Assembly: GCA_034008185.1 (NCBI GenBank)
Contig: CM067084.1
Span: 39,755,099 to 39,819,098 of the forward strand
DNA from: Gorsachius magnificus
Lineage: Eukaryota > Chordata > Aves > Pelecaniformes > Ardeidae
Direction of reading: 5' to 3'
DNA length: 64,000 nucleotides
Each line of letters begins with the position of its first letter. Positions within the stretch are counted from its first letter, which is position 1. Of the stretch, positions 1 through 13,600 are shown one piece after another. Below the pieces are notes generated by a model. That model searched no databases, had not been told where the DNA came from, and saw only the letters and a program-made list of their open reading frames with translations. Both the position numbers and the translations under genes were made by a program.

Positions 1-3000
1 GGTTTCTTGCTTCCTGCAGAATGCAGCTTTAATGAGTCATGAGCAGGGAAAAGCAGCCCTGGTGGTGAATTCAGGGAGAGGACACTCAGGATTTAATTTA
101 AAATTTCGTCTGAGGGGGGAAGGTTTTGGCTGGGGCAAGAGGATCCTGCCCAGCTGGCAGCCATGTGTGGGCAGGACCTGCGATCCTATCTGTGGGAGTG
201 AACATGTGTCACAGGCTTCTTGTAGCTGCCCTGTGATTTACTACTTCTTGCTCCATTGAAAACGTGAGATCTGGTTTTGGTTTGGCTTGCAACACAGGAT
301 TTTAATAACGCGAGTGGCAAACTTGTCAGTGTGTAATATGATCCTTTCAGACAAAATATCTGCTTGACTGTATTTAGCTGGGATTTTTTAAGGCTGCTCT
401 TGTTAATATGTACTTGTATTTTAATAGCCCTTTTGTACTCTGAGATGATGAATTGAAGTATCTGATTCCTCTCTGCTTGTGTTATTGATATATTTCTCTG
501 ATCTCCCCTTATTAATTTCCTCTCTGAATTAAGCATTTCTAATATTTTTCAGCTAGAAAGCTCCCAATATTGCTGATTTTTCTTTTTCTTTGTTCTTTGG
601 GCTCTTCTGTTTTTGCTGCATTTCCCTGGCATTGGTTGATCTATGGAAGTAGAATCGCTGAATCCTCGCTTGTGACTAGCTCAGGAGGAAGAAGCCTGTC
701 TCCTTTGCTTCTTAGACAGTCCCTGAGGTTTACACATGGGCCTTATGCTTTGCTTTAAGTTATAAGGTGGTCAAAAAGACAGTGGCAAATAAGAGGTAAA
801 TGAAACTCTCCCGTCTTGCTTACCAGGTTTGAAGGATTTTAGTGCAGACCTGAATAATAGAATTCAAAACCATGTACCCTTCACCAGGATTTCTGGCTGT
901 CATTCAGCCCTTTTGGAGTTACTGTACAGTAGCTCTGACAGAGCAACTGTGAGTCTGGAGAGCCTGGAAATTTCCACAGAACACATGCACAGAAAGTAAA
1001 TACCGTACTTCTGGAAAATGTTGGGTTTACTGCATACACATTGCACAGTGTGTTCACTCATGCAACATATCCTGAAGGCTTTGGATTTACTGCACATATG
1101 CAACACAGCATGTATTCATATTCTCCATCTGGGAATTCCTTGAAAGAAATAGAGCAGCTTTAACTTTCTTTTTCTAAATAGATAGGCTGTCTCCTCCTTT
1201 CTTGAGCTGCAGGGATCCAAAAGGATCCTCAGCAATCAGAACTAACAGTTGAAGACAACTAGGGAGACTGCAAGCAAGTGCCAATCTCTCCAGCATGCGT
1301 AAGGCACTTTGGCAGGACTGTCTTCCCTGACAAAGTGGACACAATGTGAAGTGACCAAGCTATAGTATTTATTTCTGGCTAACAGGACAAGATCTGTTTT
1401 ACACCTTCACCCATGGTTCATCTCAAGTAAAACTGAAGTGCCTTGTCTTTGTTACCAAGATAGAAAACACACTTTTTTTTTTTTTTTCCAGAAAATTCAG
1501 TGGAAATTTTACTTTGTGCAGGTAATATTTCAGTACTGTTGGAACTGGCCAGATGTTTAATAGATGAAGAGCTCCACATTTATTTATTTTTTTTTTTTTA
1601 GATATTTGGTCAATAAGAACTGAACAAATGTTATCAAAACATTTAATCCTCTGATACACTAGGATTACAATGTCTCAACATGTAAACTCAAACATGTCAG
1701 CTCCATTCTTCCTCCTTCTATGCCATCTTCACAGCAACTAATAAGAAAGTATTGTTATTCTCTGCTTTCCTCATTCTAACAGAATGACTAAATACATCTG
1801 AGCAAATGTTTCCTCTTCAGGCTCAAAACCCAGCAGTACTGTTTTGGCTTTTGCAGTGCATGGTGGCAGATCTTTCTGAAATTTCTGCCACTCCTGGAAT
1901 TGAGTTACAACTAACTCCAGCCCTTTTAAGCAGCATTAAGTGGGTCATGACCAATAAAAAGTGCAAATTTTGAACATTTAAAGTCCTATCTTTGCTATGA
2001 AACAGTTGAAATTAGCACAATTTATTTATTTTTGTCTCCCATGTTTGTTTATTTCTTTTTTTGTTTTTCCTCATGTTGTTAGATTTGCCATTTTTTTTTA
2101 GCATGGGTTTTTTACCTGCACTAATGTCAGATTACATTATCATTCGCTCATTTTTCTTACCTTGTTCAGATGGCTGTGATTTGTTCCTCCTTTTCTTTCC
2201 TAGATTTCTTACTTTATCTTTCTCTTTGCTGAGCCATTCCTCAGATTATCTTCTCTCTTTTATATTCCCAGACACAATATTTTAATTCCCTCCTATATCT
2301 ACACAGATTTCCATTTAACTTTGTCCATTTCCTTTGTGTAACAGGTCTAAGAGGCACCTGAAATCAGTGACCCAAGTAGTAATACAAAAATTCCTTCTGG
2401 GACAGCACGGTGGGTCTCTCTTTCTTTAAGAGTACATCAGAACCAAACAAAAGCTGCATTTCTTCCTTTACCATTTTTTTCTCTCCCACATCACAAATGT
2501 TTATCTCATTTTGTCTGACCAAGACTTAAAAAACTAACGTGAATCTGATAAATTAGAACATCAAAAATCATTCAGTAAGTTTAGTTTGCAGAAACTTGCT
2601 GGCAGTGACTTTTGCCTCACTATTTGAGGAAATGAAAATAGGCTACCGAAGATATTTTTGGGCCCTGCCATACAATTTTGTTGCACTAGATGTCACTGTT
2701 ATACTTCTTAAAACGTGGTAGCCATCTTTTACTGCAACACTGCTTCATGCTCTAAGATTCTTAAAAGTCTGTTGTGTGTGAGAAGGTGCAACCAGGAGAG
2801 CATTTTAATAGCGCAGTGCTGCCTGAAAATATTCTTTTGGTTTGGTTTGTGTCTAAGCCATCACTCCTGTATAGAGAATGGAAAATATATCTTCTATTCA
2901 GAGTGAAAGACATCCTAATCACTGTTGATGTGAATGCTCTTCAAGCAGTTTCAGTGCAAATGCTTTTTAGTCTCCAAAAGATTTGTAGCAGTGAATGATA

Positions 3001-6000
3001 CTGAGGAATAGTACAGCAATTGCCACGTTTGCTAATGAAAAGTAGAAGCTTGGCTTCATCTCTCTGCTTTTTAAAAGCACAGGGATAAGTCAAAAGAAAT
3101 GCAAAGCCATTATACTGATTGAAACTACAAATATACGAGCAGATGAACACTCATACCTGGCTTCCTCTGTGACTAACCTTCTACCTGAAGGTGTAAAAAC
3201 CTGGTAGATGTCAATCCTGGATGAACGTTGCTTCCATTATCTGAGAAATAATATTAGATTTATATGATATGTAGTGATTGATAAGATTGATTTGTCTTAA
3301 GGTTGAAGATGTGCTCTGAGAAAGAGAAAATTTCAAGGACATAAACAGATCTGCCTTTCACTGATGTGTGCATCTTTGGGTTCTCCTCAATTGCAGGTGC
3401 ATGCCAGAGTTATGGCTGATACAAACACATCTGCTGAGGTTTATCTGCTACTGTAGTCTAGCTTTCCCCCTTTTCCACACGCACTTGACACCTGTTCATT
3501 CCTCAGAGTTCCAAATAGATTTATTTACCTCTGAAATAATCCTCTGTTTTCAGTCTGCCTTCTGGTTGTTTCTCCCCCAGTCAGTGGTGTATCTCTTTGA
3601 TTTTTACCTCTTGCTCTTTCCAGGCATTCTTTATCTGTGCATAAGGCCTCCATCACACACCACGTCTGAATAAAAGCAATACAAACAGTCTCTTCTCTAT
3701 CTTTTCTTTCCAGCCTGTTAGATAAGTAGTTGAAATGGTATATCAGTTTTGGGGGTGTGTACCAAACTGCATCTGTACATCTCCACAGGTAGACATCAAT
3801 GAATTTTGCCATGCCAAGGGACATAAGCTAGGACTAGCTAGATGCTGCTATGGAAAGGGGTTGCAGGCTGAATTTTGGAGCTACAAGCAGAGCTACATCA
3901 GACAGCCATTGCTGTCTTAAAATTTCTGGCAGTGGCAGTGTCTATAGCAAAGCTATAGCTACTCTGTTGCCTCTCACGGTACGCTCCCAGAAAACAGCCT
4001 ACCTTGTCTCTGCTTAGGGACAGCTGAGTATTGCTGTGTGTATATTATGTACATGTGAGAGAGGAAGGATTTAATGAAAGAAGGATGTAATTTTTTTTCA
4101 ACAAGGTCTGAAATAATAGGTAGCATTTCAGGTTATCCTGCCTTTTATATTTATACTCTACACTGATAGAAAATCAGGAAGGAGTTGTTCATATCCCACT
4201 TGGAGCAAAGTTAGCCCCAAATTGCTTTTTAGATTTCTTACATGTTTGAGATCCTACATATAAAAATTATCCCTGTCTTTGTATATGCACCTTACATGAG
4301 GATCTCTGATCATCTTTTCTGTCTGGTTCAAATTTACCTGAAGCCTTTGCACCTGCTGCTTCATTAGCCTTCATTTGTGAACTGTATTATTAACCATCAC
4401 TAGGCTTTTCTTTTGAAATTCCTTTTTCCTTCACAATTCAGCAATTCACATGCAAAGTGATCTTCAGTACCAACATTATGTAGGTATCCAAACTTAACAC
4501 TTAAAGATGATATAATCCCACTAAATTATTTCATAGTCACTTAATGGTTGCATTTGAAAGAAAAGAAAGCAGTTTGTAGTACTTAAAGAACAGTTTGTAC
4601 ACAGACACATTTGTTTGACTAATGTTCATTCAAGGAGACTTGGCTTGCTTTCAGCTAAACAAAAGCAGAGACGTTTTGGCTTTGATATGTCCTTATGGCC
4701 AAAACCACCCAGGAAAATGTAAAGGCACTTTCTGTTCTACCTGTTGGATAATGGAATTTGTGATATCCTTGAACATTATCACCAGGGGCTAAACCCCCCC
4801 ACTTATTATTATTATAAAAAATTTACTGATCAAAATTATTGAAGGCATTATGCTTAATTATGCTTGACTGTCTTTAAATTGGAATGACTTTTACTGTTAA
4901 GGTTTCGTGATACGGTCTTTTAAGAGCATTTTCCATCTTTATGCGCAACATAGAGCAGAGTAACTGCATTCCTAGGGAGAAAAAGATACTTCTCCCACGG
5001 GTATTATGCCACTCCAGCAGTCATCAGGAACAATAATGGGCTGCAGAGAATTAAACTCCGCTTCTTCCTTATTCGGATTCTGAGCTGCACATCTGAACCA
5101 TTTAAAAAAGGCAAATCCTTCCAGGCATACAGTCTATTACTCAGCCAGCTGAGTGCACAGGCCAGAGCCAGAGGGCAAGCTTTCACATGGCTAGGTCACT
5201 TATTTCCTCTTTACCATATGCAGTGTTTACAGAAGGAGGAGGATTTTTAAAATAAATCACAAATTTCCTAACTTGGTTGGCATGTAAAGGATTTTGATCC
5301 AAGCTACTCCAGCAGTATTACAAATCCATAATTCACTGCAGTAAATTTGTAGCTCTGATGTCCTTCTCTAAGAGAGGAAACCTTTTTGATCAGTGGCTTT
5401 GCCTCTGTGTTCAGACATTTGATTTTCTCACTTAACAATTTTGGCTTTATAGACTGCTAAATTTATATTGATCTTGCAAATGTTGCAAAGTTATGCAGAT
5501 TTGAAGGTGTGTTTTCGCCCCAAATATAACACAAACTGTATGTCCTTCTTATTTAAGTCCTGTCTTGCCCCATCTCTGCTGGGGGAAACAAGTTGGTTGC
5601 CACTGGAAGCTGTGCATGCTGCTTGTAGGCTGTGTTATGTTTCTGTGTATGTTTATTTCCTTATGCCCAGATAGCAGATGGCTCATGCAACACTCAGTTG
5701 AAGAAGTTCAGTAATGTTGGGCATATTTAAAACAGATCAAAGATGACAGAAAAAATAAACAGAATATGTTGCTGAATATTGCTGATGAAGGGAAGTAAAA
5801 GTATTGCACATTATAGTAAAATTATTTCCGGATTGTGGTGCAAAGCTCTCTGCCTCACGAAATGTAAAATATAAAACATAAGTTGCCAAAAACCTAACTA
5901 AAATTCCTCTGTGGTAGGAGAGAGTAATATCTTCCTGTCAATGTACGGTCCACTTTTAAAGTAGTATATGATTGCTTTATCATAATGTTTAAAATAACTC

Positions 6001-6962
6001 TTAGAAAACTGTTGGGAAAAATGATGTCTGCTGTGAACAGATGCAGGCTAAACTAAATATCTATAATATATATTTGCCTTCAAGTAATTTTGAACTTGTA
6101 TTGAGAACTTTTTAGTTCTCATCTTAGTTGCCTTCTTCCTGGGATATAGATTGGATGTTTTCAGATATGAGACTACAGCAGTCATTAAAATTTATTGAAG
6201 GCTATGTCTGCATTGTATCAGAGGTACATAAATGTTATAGAAAAGACATTCTTTGTAACGTTGATAAAATAGTGGTATCCCTACATGGAGAGAGATTACA
6301 GGAACTTAGGTGGTTTTTGTGGAGTTAAGATTAATTGCAATCATCTTGCAATATTTCTCTAAAGGTTAATGCACATATACCATTTCAATGTTCTTTTGTA
6401 AATAGAAAGTAGCAACTGAGGAACTCAGTGAAACTTAGGCATGTAGTTAAACCTATGCACTTAGGTAAGTACCTTGCCAAGTAATAGTCACTGTTAAGGT
6501 GTACTGGCCCTGGCATGGGGATTGGCTAGCTGAGCAGACTGCAAGTAACTGCTGAACATAAATAACAGAGTAGGAGTCTCACAAAGTTTCATATGTCACC
6601 TCAAGGAAGGACAGGATTTCACAACTAGTTGAGTGGAAGTGATGTGAGAGACTTCCACACTTCATGCACAATTTCAGAGTAGCATTGGGGACATTTTGGA
6701 GTGCAATCTTTTAAGGCCAACAGCACCTAGGTATAAAGTTGTCAGTAATACTGCTTAAGGCTGAGGTGACCTAGAGAGGGATTAAGGTTGATGGCGGAAA
6801 ACAAGCGTGGAGAAAGGGAGAGAAGGGGGGATAAAAGAGGCCAGTTACTTGCAAGCAAGCTGACGATCAGTATTGGCTGATGCTGGTGCCTTCTCACTGC
6901 AGGCTTTTCTTCTTGCTATTAAGCCCTATTACTAAAAATTTTCTCTCTGTACTCTGTGTGTG
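1..6962. other. Unique AT-rich non-coding DNA
   Basis: No gene recognised. Open frames here are short, T-rich or A-rich on translation, and show no domain motif or plausible exon chain. A 15-base T run lies at 1473-1487 and a TTA microsatellite patch near 4801-4815. The stretch is compatible with intergenic or deep intronic bird DNA; an unrecognised small exon cannot be excluded by eye. Confidence 0.6.
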
Positions 6963-7670
6963 CATAGAATCATAGAATGGTTTGGGTTGGAAGGGACCAT
7001 AAAGATGATCTAGGTCGCCTGCCCTGGGCAGGGACAAAACCCCATCCAACCTGGCCTTGAACATTTCCAGGGATGGGGCGTCCACAACTTCTCTGGGCAA
7101 CTTGTTCCAGTGCCTTACCGCTCTCATAGTGAAGAATTTCTTCCTTGTATAATAATCTAGAATCTACCCTCCTTCAGTTTAAAGCCATTACCCCTTGTCC
7201 TATCACAACGTGCCCTTGTAAAAAGTCCCTCTGCAGCTTTCTTGTCGGCCCCCTTCAGGTACTGGAAGGCTGCTGTAAGGTGACCCTGGAGCCTTCCCTT
7301 CTCCAGGCTGAACCACCTCAACTTTCTCAGCCTGTCTTCAGGGCACCTCTGGGCACAGAGGTGAGACTGTTTGGCCTGTAGTTCCACAGGTCTTCCTTTT
7401 TTTCCTTTTTAAAAATAGGGGTTATGTTTCCCCTTTTCCAGTCAGTGGGAACTTCAGCAGACTGCCACAACTTTTTAAATGTGATGGATAGTGGCTTAGC
7501 AACTTCATCTGCCAGTTCCCTCAGGACCTGCGGATGCATCTCATCAGGTCCCATGAACTTGTGCACCTTCAGGTTCCTTAGATGGTCTCAAACCTGATCT
7601 TCTACAGTGGGCAGTTCATTCTCCCAGTCTCTGCCTTTGTCTTCTGCGACTTGGGTGGTGTGGCTTGAGC
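6963..7670 (-). mobile_element. CR1 LINE fragment, internally deleted
   Basis: The left edge is the reverse complement of a CR1 3' end: two ATTCTATG-type octamers followed by the typical AAACCATTC / GGTCCCTTCCAACCC block. Read on the minus strand, 7566-7327 gives RT-region peptides ([40 protein letters not shown]). At about 7340 it jumps straight to the C-terminal CR1 motif [20 protein letters not shown] and then [14 protein letters not shown]. The central RT part, including the catalytic FADD block, is missing, roughly 0.9-1 kb relative to the copy at 18545-20402. The right edge (about 7650-7670) is approximate. It is a dead 5'-truncated copy. Confidence 0.9.
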
Positions 7671-10600
7671 ACTTGCTGGTGAAAACTCTTGCAAACGAGT
7701 TGCTGAGTACATGTAAGAAGCATGTAAAAGGTCCAAGAGCCAGCAACTGGAAAAGGGGCCACAGGTGCCTTTAGACCGGGCATGTGAGTGTGTTTTCACA
7801 GTGAACATCATTCCTCTGTGTGTGTGTATTTGTGTAATTTACTTGTGAACTTCAACCTGGACTGGCTGGTGAGTAGGAGACAACCTGCACCTGGAAAGAC
7901 TCAAGCTCTGAGCTAGTGACCAGGTAAGGGGCCCAGGGATTAGGCATGAATATTATAAGGAATTAAAACTTGTGCTATCCATGAAAAGGTGGCAGGTTTG
8001 TGAATCTAGAGAGTGAAGAGGAGTATGTCTGTTTTCATGAGTGGACTCCAAACCTGATCAGCTGGAGAAGAGGAACAAGATTTGGCTATCTCTGCTTATG
8101 TTTGTGTGAGTAAGATTAGGGTTTATGGAAAAGGCACTGCTCTGCCTGCGTTAGTCTGTGTGATAGGCAATGTTAGTATTGAGTATGTGGGTCTGTATCT
8201 CCCTGCTGGCTAGATATGTAGATAGGAAGAGCAGCAGCTGCATCTATTGGGCTGGGAGAAACCTCCTGGCTCTGAGAGTACCGAGCATTTAGCTTTGGCG
8301 GGTTGAGAAGGAGGGATGCCCCAGGTCCTGAAGTGCACTTGATTCAGCCACTCCTTAGCAGTCATGAAGTTTAACTTCAGTTTCATGTTTAAATACTTCC
8401 TTACCAGGATTAGCTATAAGGGACAAAAATCAAGAACCACTTGTCACATTGCTGAGGACTGAGTAAATGTGCCTGGAAAAATAGAGGCCTCTTGTCTTCC
8501 TGAATGCATAATATTTTGGGGTAGCTTTATGAGACTTTACCAACTCTGAAAAAAAGTGATTTATTTTTTTTTTCCCCCCTTCCCCCCAGACAATTCAATC
8601 TGTTCTGGAAGGAAGAGTTGTTTGCCTAAACTATCAGTCTACTAGAAAGCATTTCTGCTTCTGGGAGAAGTATAGCAACACACATTGCTGTTTCTTATTA
8701 TTTGAGCAGCTTCTTTGGCACTTAATGATTTATGTTTTGTTGGCTTGTTCTTTGTTAACTGGGTAACGGATATTTATTGCTTCTAGCAGGATCCATTCGC
8801 ATAGAGAAGGTAACAGTAACAATAAATGGCAGGAAAGAAGTCTACAGCTTTTAGTCAGGTTTGGTTCGTGATCCAAAATGGCCTTCAAAGAAAAGGAAAA
8901 TGGGACCCAGAATCATGACAGATTTCTCTTTAATGATCCCTTTTTACTTTTTTTTTTCCCATTATGTTTCACATTTTTCCTGCAGGAATGTGTTACGAAC
9001 TGATGCCCATGGCAGAAGACTGAGGAGAAGAAATGGGTGTTAAGCTGGGTGAATGCATACACAGTGTATGAAAAATTGAAATGACAAGATAGCACATTTC
9101 TGTCTTCTAGCTGAAGTAGGTGGAGATAGAGATCGCAGAGCAAACAGGGAATTATTTCTTTTTTTTTTAAACTGAGTTACCCCTTGTTTTCATTTCACGT
9201 ATGCCATCTGCTGCTACAGGATTTACATTCCAGGACAAAGATGGGAGGTTGCTTGGTGTAACTAATGGTGGTTACCTGAATGAAACCCGTATTTTGTGAA
9301 AGAGGTGAGAGCATGTAAGAGAGGTATGAATTCACCATTAATCAGCTGTATTGTAGTGATGCCAAGATGCGCAACTGTTAATATGACACTGCATCACTGA
9401 AGAATCACTAAAAACAGCCTCTTTTCCCAATGCCATACTGTTTGTACAGACAAAGAAAACAAGATGAGGATGGAAGAAACAACCACGTTTCAAAAATAGA
9501 TGTAAGAGTTGCAGGAATGGTGACCAGCTCCAGATTTATATAAGCAGGTTAAGATAGACTTAGACTGTATTGCTTCAGTCTTACCCAAAGCATAATCAAA
9601 ACCTAGTATTATCTATTTATTTTTTTTTAAAAAAAAAAAAAGCCACTGCCAAGATCTATGAAAAACAGATAAATTTAGGACATACAAAAAAGGCATGTCC
9701 CTACTTTTGGCCTGCTCGTCTGTTCTCCTGCTCCTGAGCAGCAATTGTGGTAGAGGGATAAACATCTTAGTAGGTATAAAAGAATTCTTGAAACTGAAAA
9801 TTTAGACCCATTCCACACTGAAGGTGTCAGTGGCTCATCACAAGCTTACAGATGACAGGAAATGTACTGCCATGTTTATATCTGTCAAAATCATTAAAGC
9901 CCAGCAAACCTAGATATTTGGTGTTATAGAGAGGATAATGAAGTAAAAATATCTAATAGGTTTTTGGGGTTTTTTTCCCCCCCTCCGGAACACTAAATTG
10001 TTCCCTTTTATTTTCTTTCTCTCCTCCTTTACCTGTTAGTCTCTTCAAGTACCTTTAGGAAGGCATGCCCTTCACAACACAAAACTGAAAACTGTCCCTT
10101 CTTAAATGTGCTTCTTGCCTTCAGAAACTGCTTTAAAATGACATTTTAACAAGCACATTGTGACACAAGTTCTGAGGATTTTTCTCCTGATCTTGCTGCC
10201 TGCCTTAGGTGCAGACACAGTGCAATGGCTGCCAACCATGCCAGGAGAGACCTCATGACAAAAGGAGCGAGCTCAGCTGTGTCCTGGTAAGACTTTCTAT
10301 TTCTATGTAGTTTTTCCCATGGGACTCCCGCAGTCTCTTACCTGTAAGAAGAGAGAGGGTGTTGTGTGAATTCCCCATATAATGCACAAACTGGCTAACA
10401 TCTAAAAGCTACAATTCAGTGATGCCCCCTTCCCAAATAATCGTTTATGTCCTACAAGTAAAACTGCAAAAGTCTTGGAAGGCTCACAGGGCCTTGAAGG
10501 CTCAGGGACTGAAGTGGGCTCTACCACAGCAGCAGAAAGTGAGGCTGTGGCAAAGAGGGCTCAGATAAACAGCTGTGTGCTAAATTAGAAAACTCGGTGC

Positions 10601-13600
10601 CTACTTTGAGAACATACCAACACCTAATCACACAGGAATTCATAAGCTATATGAAAGCTCTGAAAGTGTAGCTGTGAGACTTTGTGAGGCAAATGCATTA
10701 AATAAGATCCAGCGTATTCTAGTTTGATGGAGGCTACTTATACCTTAACGTTGTCTCATAGGACATACAGCTATATATAAGGCTCTCTTACTGTTCGCCT
10801 AAATTTTCCCTTCTGCTTTTATTACTACAGCTAATCCATATCTTCATTTCTATCATCCTGCCACCAGAGTTCCCTAAGTGTATTATTAATTCAGTGCTGA
10901 GCTGTGGGCAATAGAAAGATGTAATTGAAAGTTCTGCATCACCTGCTGCAGGAGGCCCAGGTCCTGTGATAGGTTAATTGTCAAAGTGCTAATTGATAAC
11001 AGCAATATTGTCTAAGCACAATACAGTCCATGTGGAGGGGCTCAAAAGTGGAACTGTGTACATTTTGCCTATTGAACTGCATTCTCGGGAGAAATATGCT
11101 GTTAAGCTTGTGCATGGGGTAGAGGGAGGAGGGGTTTCACAGAAGAGAGCCAGCATTTTCCTTAATAGGTAGTAGAAACAGGGAACTAAAAATTTGAAAA
11201 TAGTAAAATGCTGGTCTCTATGCTTGAAACCGAAAAAAGATTCTGTCTCTAAAAATGACTGACCTTGAAGATGGGCATATTCTTTGATGAATTAGTAACA
11301 TACAGTACATGCTGTTATGAACACGTAATCTTGTAGCAGGAATATTTAGATGGGTTAAGAAATGGTCTTGTTTATTTGTGGAAATAGGAATGACAAACAG
11401 CAGGGAGATAAAATTTCTCAAGCGGAAAATTTCAGTTTTGTGACATAAAAGTCCCAAAGAAGAACATATTTTCCTTATAGCAAGAGCATTCAGTGCAAAC
11501 AAGAGGCTTCTCTTTCATCAGTGTCAACCATATTGTGGCAACAGCCTTCACTGCCCACTTGTTAGGTTTTTGAAAGTTATCCTTATGCCTTGACCTATAA
11601 TGCCTCTTCTACACTGGAGAATTTTCTCATAAATAGCCACAAAGCCGCTTCATTATCTTCCTTAAAATTCTCCTCTACTATCTTACAGTAAACCTTGAAC
11701 AAAATACGTTACTGATATAGAAGGACCGTTGGTTTTGATCCTGATCAGTAGAATTCCATTTCTACCTCACTCAGGAATCATTTCTACGTCTAACTGGGAA
11801 ACTGAAAGTTCAGTTTTTTGAAATGTTCTTTCTTTTTCCCTGTCAATATCCCTCTGTTGTCTCTTGTCTTGTATATAGGATGTGGAATCTTTGTGCCAGA
11901 AGCTGCTTTGCTGGTTTGTGTTTGCACAGCATCTACCACATTAGCAAGTTGGTTCTTGACAAAGGATTATATTCATAAAGATTATATAAGTGGCAAATAA
12001 GAAAATGATAATGTTTCTTTATTCTGGCAGCTCTTGTTTTGTCATTATTAACTGAGACGTTTAGATAGTATTTAAATACCTTCCATGGTCCCTTTCATAA
12101 AGCTCCCAAAGACTTTATAAATCTGAAAAATATTTTGCCCCTGTTTTACCACTAGAGAGAAACAAGGAGAAAAAGGCATTTGTATATTCAGGAAAAAAAT
12201 AACAAAGGTGGGACTTAAACTCTTTTTCTAACTTTTTGCACTAACCTTTCTACCACAGTGCTACTCTAATACACAGTACAAGCTCATACAGACTCTCATT
12301 TCACAGTTCCCATAGGTAAATCTTAGTGATTTTAATGCCTACAGAATTATCAAAAAATCTTTCAGTAAATGTGACTGAGGTAAAGGAGATGCCTATTCTT
12401 GAAAAGAAAACACAAGCTATAAAGGTGTTATCAAGACACAGAATAAAGAGCCAGGGCAGGGTAGGAGCTGAAGGTGGAGAACGGCAAACAAAAGGGTCGT
12501 GGCATGAAAGTAGCTATGGAAGAAACCTATAAACACATGAAGCCTTCAACTTCTTCAGTCAAGTAATCTTCTCTATTGAGATGAAATTGAACTAAGTAGA
12601 GTTTGGTGTGTGGTCCTGCTTTAAACTTGAAGTTCTAGTGGAAAATCTAAACAGAAGAAATCCATTGTGCAACCTTTTGTACTACTTTTCTACATAAACT
12701 ACAATGAGGATTTTAATAAAGTGCCTGGACTCATCCAGAAAACTATAGGAGGTAAATATTGGCGAGACTATACTGCCTTGCTGATTTTCCCAACATGTTT
12801 GTGCTGTCTCAGGGGTGAGAAAGATACCAGCTGAAGGATCCCTTATCTTACTAAGGGTTTGTGGTTTTGCACTATAAATGACCACCTGTTTGGAAAATCC
12901 ATTCAAGTCCTGAATCAACTCATTCCTGAAGAAGAAAAGGATTCTTTTTTTTTTTTTTTTTTTTCCAAAAATATATTTTTGAAATATTCCTGCATTGCCA
13001 GGAATGGCAGCTGAACATTCAGGCTTTGCAATGCTAATTACCTGTCTACCATGAGAAATTACTGAGCAAAAAGTTAAAGCAGCAAGAGAGAATACGCAGT
13101 CCTACAATTTTCACTGCATCCCTCTGATAGCAGTGGCAAGTCCTGAATGGAGTTAAGGGAGGAATGCTAAAAGCAATGGCAAAATGGGAGAAGAGATGCT
13201 GAGGTTGGGCTAGCAAAAGAGAGGAAAATTGTTATTACAGAGTTTCAGTGTTAAAGCTGATTCAGGTGAGCTCCGAGTGCAGTGTCTTTATTCAGCTGAG
13301 TCAGGCAGAGCACAAGTGGTAACATAAAAGCTCTGAAGTGTCAGCCTTTGATGTTCGGGAGACAGCCTCACCTTTCAAGTTGAAGTACAGAACATAGACT
13401 TGGTGGTAGAACATGGAAAACCAGCAGTCTCAGGGCGGCAATGACAGGTATTAAGAGGCACGAATGTTGTTGAACAGCGAAAGATCACTTAAACATTTTG
13501 GCTTAAAAGAAGTCTTAGAATGCAGAGTTGATATAGCATTGATAGTTTTATTTATATTTATCAGAAGGAAGTCCGTCCTGAATATTATCAGCCATTAAAC

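Noticed and set aside
3368..3673. 101-codon plus-strand frame
   Set aside because: No motif, T-rich; overlaps an equally long frame on the other strand.
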